64,000 nt of DNA. It comes from Campylobacter jejuni subsp. jejuni 414 (GTDB lineage Bacteria > Campylobacterota > Campylobacteria > Campylobacterales > Campylobacteraceae). The stretch is taken from NCBI GenBank assembly GCA_000163995.1, contig CM000855.1:1411473-1475472 (forward strand), given 5' to 3'. Made by a program: the position numbers and the translations under genes. Shown here one piece after another: positions 57,994 to 64,000 of this stretch. Within the stretch, counting starts at the first letter, position 1, and each line of letters opens with the position of its first letter. The notes under the pieces are model-generated. The model did no database searches and was not told the DNA's origin. It saw only the letters and a program-made list of their open reading frames with translations.

Positions 57994-59214
57994 TTAAGAA
58001 TTTAATATATTTTTTAAGATCAATTTTCCAACTTCCACGCCAGGTTGATCATAGGTATTAATTCCTAGCATAACACCGCAAGTTGAAGTAAAAAGCTCAT
58101 AATAATACATCAAATATCCCGCATGCCAAGCATCAAGTTTTTCAAGCTCTATAACATCGATACTTAAATTTTCAGCGATTAAAGCGTGCATGGTTGCATC
58201 ACATTGTGCGTTTAAAAGCTCATGGAGATTGACTTTATTGCTTAAAGAATCTAAAAATTTAAAATGGATATCAGGGATAATAGGTGCTTTTTGACTGTCT
58301 TTGATTTTTAAAAAAGTTACAGTTTTGTTTTTAGGTCCATCCATGATGAGTTGTAAAAAACTATGTTGATCTCTTGCACCAATGAGTGCAATAGGAGTTA
58401 GACCTATGCGTTTATAGCCTTGTTTTTTACCTAAACTTTCAGCAATGAGCTGAATATACCATTCATTAAAACCTTTAAAAGCATCACTATATGAAAAAAG
58501 TACGTTGATATTGGCATTTTTATGTGTACAATAATGATAAGCCTTTTGTAAAATTTCATCTTTTTTGCGAGTAAAAAAATCTTCAAAACACACTTTAGCT
58601 CCCTCTAAAAAAGCTTTAGCATTATAGCCACAAAAACAAAGCGGAACTATACCAACAGCTGAAAGTATGCTAAAACGTCCGCCTACATTTGCAGGGATAA
58701 AAAAGCATTTAATGCCTAAATTTTCACCTTCTTTGTGTAGCTTTGAATCTTTATCAGTAATGAAAACAAAGTATTTTTTTAATTTTTGCATATCGAGTTT
58801 AAAATTCTCGATAAGGAGTTTAAAAAGCGATACTACTTCTATAGTACTACCTGTTTTACTGATGATTAAAAATAAACTTTCTTCAAGTTTGATTTTTTCT
58901 AAGGTTTTATTAAAAGAATGTGAACTTGTATTATCAAGTATGAAAAGTTCTCTTGAATTATTTTTTTCATTAAAAAGCATATCACGCAAAGCTTTTACAC
59001 CACAACTTGAACCGCCCATTCCTATTAAAACAATATTTTTTATATATTCTTTATCTTGAATAAAAAATAAGCTTTCATCAATTAAAGCTAAACTTGTATC
59101 AATAAGATGATAATATCCTATATCTCCACTTTTTACTTCATCATTAATACGGTTTACATAAGAGCTTATGGTGTAAATTTCACTTTGTTTAAAAAAAAGT
59201 GTATTATTTAACAT
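57994..59214 (-). CDS. pgi: Glucose-6-phosphate isomerase
   Basis: 406 residues, the short Campylobacter form. VLIGMGG-type motif (IVLIGMGGSSCGVKALRDM), LFLIISKTGSTIEVVSL, NVGGRFSILSAVGIVPL, and GARDQHSFLQLIMDG. Campylobacter lacks phosphofructokinase, so it serves gluconeogenesis and sugar-nucleotide supply. Overlaps galU by 7 nt. Confidence 0.95.
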   Translation of the reverse strand: MLNNTLFFKQSEIYTISSYVNRINDEVKSGDIGYYHLIDTSLALIDESLFFIQDKEYIKNIVLIGMGGSSCGVKALRDMLFNEKNNSRELFILDNTSSHSFNKTLEKIKLEESLFLIISKTGSTIEVVSLFKLLIENFKLDMQKLKKYFVFITDKDSKLHKEGENLGIKCFFIPANVGGRFSILSAVGIVPLCFCGYNAKAFLEGAKVCFEDFFTRKKDEILQKAYHYCTHKNANINVLFSYSDAFKGFNEWYIQLIAESLGKKQGYKRIGLTPIALIGARDQHSFLQLIMDGPKNKTVTFLKIKDSQKAPIIPDIHFKFLDSLSNKVNLHELLNAQCDATMHALIAENLSIDVIELEKLDAWHAGYLMYYYELFTSTCGVMLGINTYDQPGVEVGKLILKNILNS

Positions 59215-60032
59215 TTACTCTTCTCGTAAAAATAATTTGTCGCTTCTACAAAGCCTTCTACACTTCCACAATCAAAGCGTTTTCCTTGAAATTTATAAGC
59301 TAAAACCATACCATTAGTTGCTTGAGTTAAAAGTGCGTCTGTGAGCTGAATTTCGCCATTTTTTCCTGCTTTAGTATTTTCTAAAATTCCAAAAATATCA
59401 GGAGTTAAGATATATCTTCCTATGATAGCAAGATTACTTGGAGCTTCTTGGGGACTTGGTTTTTCTATCATAGAATTAACCATAATAAGATTATCTTCTA
59501 CAAAATTTCCAGAAATCACCCCATAACTTGAAACTTGTTCTTTAGGTACTTCCATAACAGCTATAATTGTACAGCGATATTTTTCATAAATTTTTACCAT
59601 TTGAGCCATAATATTTAAGCCCTCTTCATTGACGCACAAATCATCAGCCAAAATCACGCCAAAAGCTTCATCACCGACTAAAGGTCTACCTTTTAAAACC
59701 GCATCACCTAAGCCTTTCATTTGATTTTGTCTTGTAAAAGTAAAAGTGCAATGATTGATTAAAGAACGAATTTCATCAAGCAAGTATTCTTTTTTTGTGC
59801 CTGAAATTTGATGCTCAAGTTCATAAGAAATATCAAAATAATCCTCCAAAGCTCTTTTTCCACGTCCTGTTACAAAGCCCATATTTTCCATTCCTGCTTC
59901 TAAAGCTTCATCAACGCCATAGTGGATTAAAGGCTTGGTTAAAATGGGTAGCATTTCTTTAGGTAAAGCTTTTGTTGCAGGTAAAAATCTCGTCCCATAA
60001 CCTGCCGCAGGGAAAATACAAGTTTGAAGCAT
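59208..60032 (-). CDS. galU: UTP-glucose-1-phosphate uridylyltransferase
   Basis: 274 residues. Makes UDP-glucose. GYGTRFLPATKALPKEML binds nucleotide; GVILADDLCVNEE holds the metal Asp; GEIQLTDALL and KRFDCGSVEGFVEA are GalU motifs. Operon with pgi. Confidence 0.96.
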   Translation of the reverse strand: MLQTCIFPAAGYGTRFLPATKALPKEMLPILTKPLIHYGVDEALEAGMENMGFVTGRGKRALEDYFDISYELEHQISGTKKEYLLDEIRSLINHCTFTFTRQNQMKGLGDAVLKGRPLVGDEAFGVILADDLCVNEEGLNIMAQMVKIYEKYRCTIIAVMEVPKEQVSSYGVISGNFVEDNLIMVNSMIEKPSPQEAPSNLAIIGRYILTPDIFGILENTKAGKNGEIQLTDALLTQATNGMVLAYKFQGKRFDCGSVEGFVEATNYFYEKSKC

Positions 60033-60113
60033 AAAAATTTCCTTTTATTTTTTTGTCATTATAGCTTATTTTTATGAATTTTCACGGAACAAGACAAAGT
60101 TTCTTTTACCTTA

Positions 60114-62087
60114 TCATTCAAACTCTGCTTTAGCTAATTTAACAATAGTTTCTACCACTCCAGAATCTTCAAGTGTTGAAATATCTTGTTTGATCTCTTC
60201 ACCTCTTGCTATAGTTCTTAAAATTCTTCTCATTATTTTACCACTTCTAGTTTTTGGCAAACCTGGGGTATAAAGAATTTTTTCTATTTTAGCTATAGGT
60301 CCAATTTCCATCTTTAAAATATCATTCAATTCTTTTAAGGTTTCTATAGCTGCACCCAAATCACAACTTGATGCAGGACTTAAAACTACAAAAGCAAATA
60401 ACGACTCACCTTTAATCGTATCCAAAATACTTACTATAGCTGATTCTGCTACGCTTGGATGCTTAGCAATGGCACTTTCAATTTCAGCTGTTCCTATACG
60501 GTGTCCTGCAACATTAACTACATCATCTGTTCTTCCTATAATAGTAATATAGCCATTTTTATCATAAAAAGCACCATCACCGCTAAAATATACAGGTTTT
60601 CCATCTTTTTTAGCCTGAGAAAAATAACTTTCTATATAGCGTTCATCATTACCCCAAATTCCACGAATCATTGAAGGCCAAGGCTTAACAATACAAAGCA
60701 ATCCATCTTCGCCCTCATCTTTTTGATTACCTTCTTCATCAATAACTTCTGCAAAAATTCCTGGCAAAGGTAAAGTAGCACAACCTGGTTTTAAAGGAGT
60801 AGCTCCTGGTAGAGGTGTGATCATATGTCCACCTGTTTCAGTTTGCCACCAAGTATCAACTATAGGACTTTTCATTCCACCTATTTCATCGTAAAACCAC
60901 TTCCAAGCACTAGGATTGATAGGCTCTCCAACTGTTCCAAGTACTTCAAGCATGCTTAAATCATATTTTTTTGGTTCATCAGGAGCATCAGCATAAAGCA
61001 TTCGTATAGCAGTTGGGGAGGTATAAAATTTGCTCACTTGATACTCTTCTATCATTCTCCACCAACGCCCAGAATTTGGATAGGTAGGAGTTCCTTCATG
61101 CATTATAGTCGTTGCTCCACATGCCAAAGGTCCATAAACTACATAAGTATGACCTGTAATCCAACCCACATCAGCGCTACACCAATAATTATCATAATCT
61201 TTAATATCAAAAACCCATTCCATGGTCATTTGTGCCCAAAGTATATATCCTGCACTTGCGTGCATAACTCCTTTTGGTTTGCCTGTTGATCCTGAAGTGT
61301 AAAGTAAAAATAACAAATCCTCACTATTCATGATTTCAGGTTCACACTTATAAGATTCATTTTTCACAAGCTCATTATAAACATAATCCCTTCCTTTAAC
61401 ATATTCTATAGGCTCGTTATTACGTATAACTATAAGCACTTTTTCTACACTTTCACACCCTTCGCTTAAAGCCCTATCTACTGCTGGCTTTAACATATAA
61501 GGCTTGCCACGACGAAAAGCACCATCGGCCGTTACTACAAGTTTAGCTCCTGCATCTATAATTCTATCTCGTAAAGCTTCTGGAGAAAATCCTCCAAATA
61601 CCACACTATGGATAGCTCCAATCCTTGCACAAGCTAACATCACTATAGCCGTCTCTGGAATCATAGGCATATAAATTATAACTCTATCGCCTTTTTTTAC
61701 TCCGAATTTTTTAAGTAAGTTAGCTGTTTTGCAAGTTTCATGCAGCAATCTTCTATAAGTATAAACTTCATAATCCCCCATTTCGCCTTCAAAAATCAAA
61801 GCGGCTTTATTGCGTCTTGTTTTCATATGACGATCGAGGCATTGATAGCTTACATTTAAAGTTCCACCTTCAAACCATTTATAAAACGGAGCTTTATCCT
61901 CATTTAACACTCTTGAAAAAGGTGAAAACCACTCAATCTTCTTAAGTGCTTGTCTTTTCCAAAAACCTTCAAAATCCTCCTTAGCTTCATAGCACAAATC
62001 ATAGTATTCACATAAATTTTTTATACGGGCATTGTGAGAAAATTCTTTACTTGGCTTAAAAAGCTCTTGATCATTTTGATTAAGCAT
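60114..62087 (-). CDS. acs: Acetyl-CoA synthetase
   Basis: 657 residues. Activates acetate through acetyl-AMP. P-loop-like [63 protein letters not shown] and the acetylation-controlled lysine in [14 protein letters not shown]. Lets Campylobacter reuse secreted acetate. Confidence 0.97.
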   Translation of the reverse strand: MLNQNDQELFKPSKEFSHNARIKNLCEYYDLCYEAKEDFEGFWKRQALKKIEWFSPFSRVLNEDKAPFYKWFEGGTLNVSYQCLDRHMKTRRNKAALIFEGEMGDYEVYTYRRLLHETCKTANLLKKFGVKKGDRVIIYMPMIPETAIVMLACARIGAIHSVVFGGFSPEALRDRIIDAGAKLVVTADGAFRRGKPYMLKPAVDRALSEGCESVEKVLIVIRNNEPIEYVKGRDYVYNELVKNESYKCEPEIMNSEDLLFLLYTSGSTGKPKGVMHASAGYILWAQMTMEWVFDIKDYDNYWCSADVGWITGHTYVVYGPLACGATTIMHEGTPTYPNSGRWWRMIEEYQVSKFYTSPTAIRMLYADAPDEPKKYDLSMLEVLGTVGEPINPSAWKWFYDEIGGMKSPIVDTWWQTETGGHMITPLPGATPLKPGCATLPLPGIFAEVIDEEGNQKDEGEDGLLCIVKPWPSMIRGIWGNDERYIESYFSQAKKDGKPVYFSGDGAFYDKNGYITIIGRTDDVVNVAGHRIGTAEIESAIAKHPSVAESAIVSILDTIKGESLFAFVVLSPASSCDLGAAIETLKELNDILKMEIGPIAKIEKILYTPGLPKTRSGKIMRRILRTIARGEEIKQDISTLEDSGVVETIVKLAKAEFE

Positions 62088-62224
62088 AAAAACTCCTTTT
62101 TTAGTTATTTTTAAAATTATATAAGAGTTTATTTATATTAAATACAAATTTAAAAAATAATTAAGATAAATTTTATAAAAAATGGGAATATTTGTAATAT
62201 TTTATTTAAATTTTATAATGCGTG

Positions 62225-63220
62225 TTAATTTAAGAAACATATTGCATCTTCATAAAAATAAAGACTGATCTCTTTGTATAATTTTAAATCAGATTTTAAA
62301 AATTCTTCTTTTTCTAATGCAAATTCTAAAATTTTATCCATACAACTTACTCTTATAAAAACATCACTTTTTCTACTTCTAAGTGCTATAACAAAACATT
62401 TATCTAAAATAAATTCATAATTATTTTTTGACATATTTTTAGAATTAAAAAAAGAAATTTTATAAGGATTAATGGCAATTTTACTTGGAGATTTTTTAAA
62501 ATTCTTGTATTTTTTACAATTACTAAAATCTATAAAATTGCTAAATTTCACACCTTGGTTTTCTAATTCAAAAACATTAGTATTTTCAAATTCTAAAATT
62601 TCTCTACTATGCAAGTAAAGTTTTTTTTGTGCTAAAGAATCCAAAAAATGCTTATCGTGACTTGCAATTAAAAAGCCTGTATTAAAATTTTTATGCATTT
62701 TAAGAATAGTTTTTTTAAATAAAATTGTAGTATTCTTATCTAAAAAAGCACTAGGTTCATCAAGCAAATAATACCTAGCACGAACGCTTAAAGCTATAGC
62801 AAAGGCTATTTTTTGACTTTGTCCTGATGAGAGCTCACTAGGATATTTGTTTAAAAGGCTTTCATCTAAATTTAAACACATTAAACTTTCTTTTATGCGT
62901 TTTTTAATATCTTCTTTAATCCCGTAAGTTTTTAAGGTAAATAAAAAATTTGCCCTTACACTACGATTTAACAAAATAGGTTCTGGAAAAAGCAAATAAA
63001 TTTCACGTTTTTGTTTATTGTTAAGCTTGAAATTTCCAAAATAAGAGATATTTTTTGAAAAATCTCCTTCTAAGAATTTTAATATTCTTAAAAATGTGGA
63101 TTTTCCACTTCCATTAGCCCCCATTAAAATACTAATTTTACTTGTGTCAAGTTTTAAACTTTTAATTTTTAAAATTTCTTTGTTTTGATAATTGAAATAA
63201 AGATTAGAAATTTCTATCAT
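62225..63220 (-). CDS. tupC: Tungstate ABC transporter ATP-binding protein
   Basis: 331 residues. Walker A GANGSGKST (34-42), signature ELSSGQSQKIAFA, Walker B YYLLDEPSAF, H-loop IASHDKHF. A C-terminal extension of about 110 residues (after residue 220) may be a regulatory oxyanion-binding module. In C. jejuni this system (Cj1538c-Cj1540) is highly selective for tungstate, used by formate dehydrogenase. Overlaps tupB by 4 nt. Confidence 0.9.
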   Translation of the reverse strand: MIEISNLYFNYQNKEILKIKSLKLDTSKISILMGANGSGKSTFLRILKFLEGDFSKNISYFGNFKLNNKQKREIYLLFPEPILLNRSVRANFLFTLKTYGIKEDIKKRIKESLMCLNLDESLLNKYPSELSSGQSQKIAFAIALSVRARYYLLDEPSAFLDKNTTILFKKTILKMHKNFNTGFLIASHDKHFLDSLAQKKLYLHSREILEFENTNVFELENQGVKFSNFIDFSNCKKYKNFKKSPSKIAINPYKISFFNSKNMSKNNYEFILDKCFVIALRSRKSDVFIRVSCMDKILEFALEKEEFLKSDLKLYKEISLYFYEDAICFLN

Positions 63221-63906
63221 TTTATTCTTTTGAGTTTATGTGTGATGAAATTTAAACAAAAAGCAATAAGAATTAAAACTAAAGCTAAGGCTATGCCGCT
63301 AGCAAATTCACCTTTATTGGTTTCAAGTGAAATGGCGGTGGTTATAGTTCTTGTGTCGTATTTGATATTTCCACCTACTATCATCGCCACTCCTACTTCT
63401 GCTACAATGCGTCCATAAGCTAGAGCAACTATGCTAATTAAAGCGAAGCGTAATTCATAAACCACAGTTAAAACAAGCTTTAAAGGACTTAAATGGAAAG
63501 ATTTTATGAGTAAAAAATGTTTTTTATTCATATTTTCTATCAAATTTGAAAAAAGTGCGATTACTATTGGAAGTGCTAAGATAAACTGTCCTAAAATTAA
63601 AGCTTTTATAGTAAAAAGTAGCCCTAATTCCCCTAAAGGTCCGCGTGTTGAAATAAGTGCATAAAGTATAAGTCCTACTGCAACTGTTGGAAAAGAAAGG
63701 CTCGTATCTATGATAAGTTTTATAAAGCGTTTAAATTTAAAATCAAAAAAGCCTAAGATAAATCCTAAAGGAAAACCTACAAGCAAGGCTAAAACTATAG
63801 AAACACTCGAACTTAAAAGTGTAGTTTTTATAGCCGAAATTACGCTTTCATCAGTATTGAAAAGTAAAAATAAAGCCTGGTTTAAACCGTCTAAAATATA
63901 ATCCAA
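63217..63906 (-). CDS. tupB: Tungstate ABC transporter permease
   Basis: 229 residues, five or six helices. FPTVAVGLILYALISTRGPLG and the cytoplasmic loop GRIVAEVGVAMIVGGN are typical of TupB/WtpB-type permeases. Divergent from tupA. Confidence 0.92.
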   Translation of the reverse strand: MDYILDGLNQALFLLFNTDESVISAIKTTLLSSSVSIVLALLVGFPLGFILGFFDFKFKRFIKLIIDTSLSFPTVAVGLILYALISTRGPLGELGLLFTIKALILGQFILALPIVIALFSNLIENMNKKHFLLIKSFHLSPLKLVLTVVYELRFALISIVALAYGRIVAEVGVAMIVGGNIKYDTRTITTAISLETNKGEFASGIALALVLILIAFCLNFITHKLKRIK

Positions 63907-63926
63907 AAATATCCTTTAAATAAGTA

Positions 63927-63950
63927 ATTTTAGCATAATTATGCTAAAAT
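63927..63950. promoter_or_regulatory. Perfect 24-bp palindrome between tupB and tupA
   Basis: Half-site ATTTTAGCATAA followed by its exact complement. Each half reads TATGCTAAAAT outward, an extended -10, so the palindrome appears to hold the cores of both divergent promoters and is well placed for one dimeric regulator to control both. Confidence 0.7.
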
Positions 63951-63982
63951 ATTTTCTTTATGTAAATTTCTAAGGAGAAAAA

Positions 63983-64000
63983 ATGAAAAAAATCATTTCT
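63983..64000 (+). CDS. tupA: Start of the tungstate-binding protein gene (cut by window end)
   Basis: ATG at 63983 after AAGGAG (63972-63977); only MKKIIS is visible, the beginning of a signal peptide. Identity rests on position opposite tupB and the known Cj1540 order. Confidence 0.65.

Overview
The window is chromosomal DNA of a Campylobacter, most likely Campylobacter jejuni or a very close relative. It is AT-rich and tightly packed, with ATGA and TAATG stop/start overlaps. Its gene order matches, from memory, the C. jejuni NCTC 11168 interval from addA (Cj1481c) to the tungstate transporter (Cj1538c-Cj1540). The 984-residue-class Cas9, the 36-bp CRISPR repeat and the tracrRNA core are those of C. 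jejuni type II-C.

Layout. 1-1.5 kb: right edge of an accessory segment with a coiled-coil protein ending in a PD-(D/E)XK-like nuclease motif, a 39-residue acidic partner ORF and a 28-bp palindrome upstream. 1.8-11.7 kb (minus strand): ccoNOQP cbb3 oxidase, DUF4006, an unlisted 33-residue membrane peptide, TPM and FixH proteins, then addB and a frameshifted addA, nearly all translationally coupled. 11.8-18.2 kb: BumR regulator with a ruined BumS sensor gene, a TauE-like membrane protein, carA, DUF507, a frameshifted motE-like gene, fliJ and purA. 18.2-26.6 kb: tRNA-Sec, fdhTU, putP, putA, selD and yedF. 26.7-36 kb: tlp1, modE and the formate dehydrogenase operon fdhM-TAT peptide-fdhABC-fdhD. 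36-40.8 kb: nspC, cueO, moaD, moaE, moeA.

40.9-51.7 kb is the accessory core. A lone degenerate CRISPR repeat follows moeA. It is separated from the main array by a 4.1-kb degraded mobile island holding relaxase remains, two small genes and a broken KAP-type P-loop NTPase. Then come a 34-repeat, 33-spacer array, tracrRNA, cas2, cas1 and a frameshifted cas9. 51.8-64 kb: frameshifted dcuC, then purM, coaE, dapF, a Bax-like hydrolase, an ATPase, dps, pgi, galU, acs, and tupC/tupB diverging from tupA.

Themes. Selenium, molybdenum and tungsten metabolism run through the window: FdhA carries an in-frame UGA (Sec181), SelD is itself read through a UGA (Sec17), and tRNA-Sec, fdhTU, yedF, fdhD, fdhM, modE, moaDE, moeA and tup all serve the same enzyme class. 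The second theme is decay by one-base changes in A/T runs: addA, motE-like, cas9, dcuC and the KAP gene each have exactly one, so either slippage (phase variation or pseudogenisation) or sequencing error must be considered. The CRISPR locus is paradoxical: a very long, perfectly repeated array and intact cas1/cas2 beside a cas9 truncated before its RuvC-III and PAM-interacting regions.
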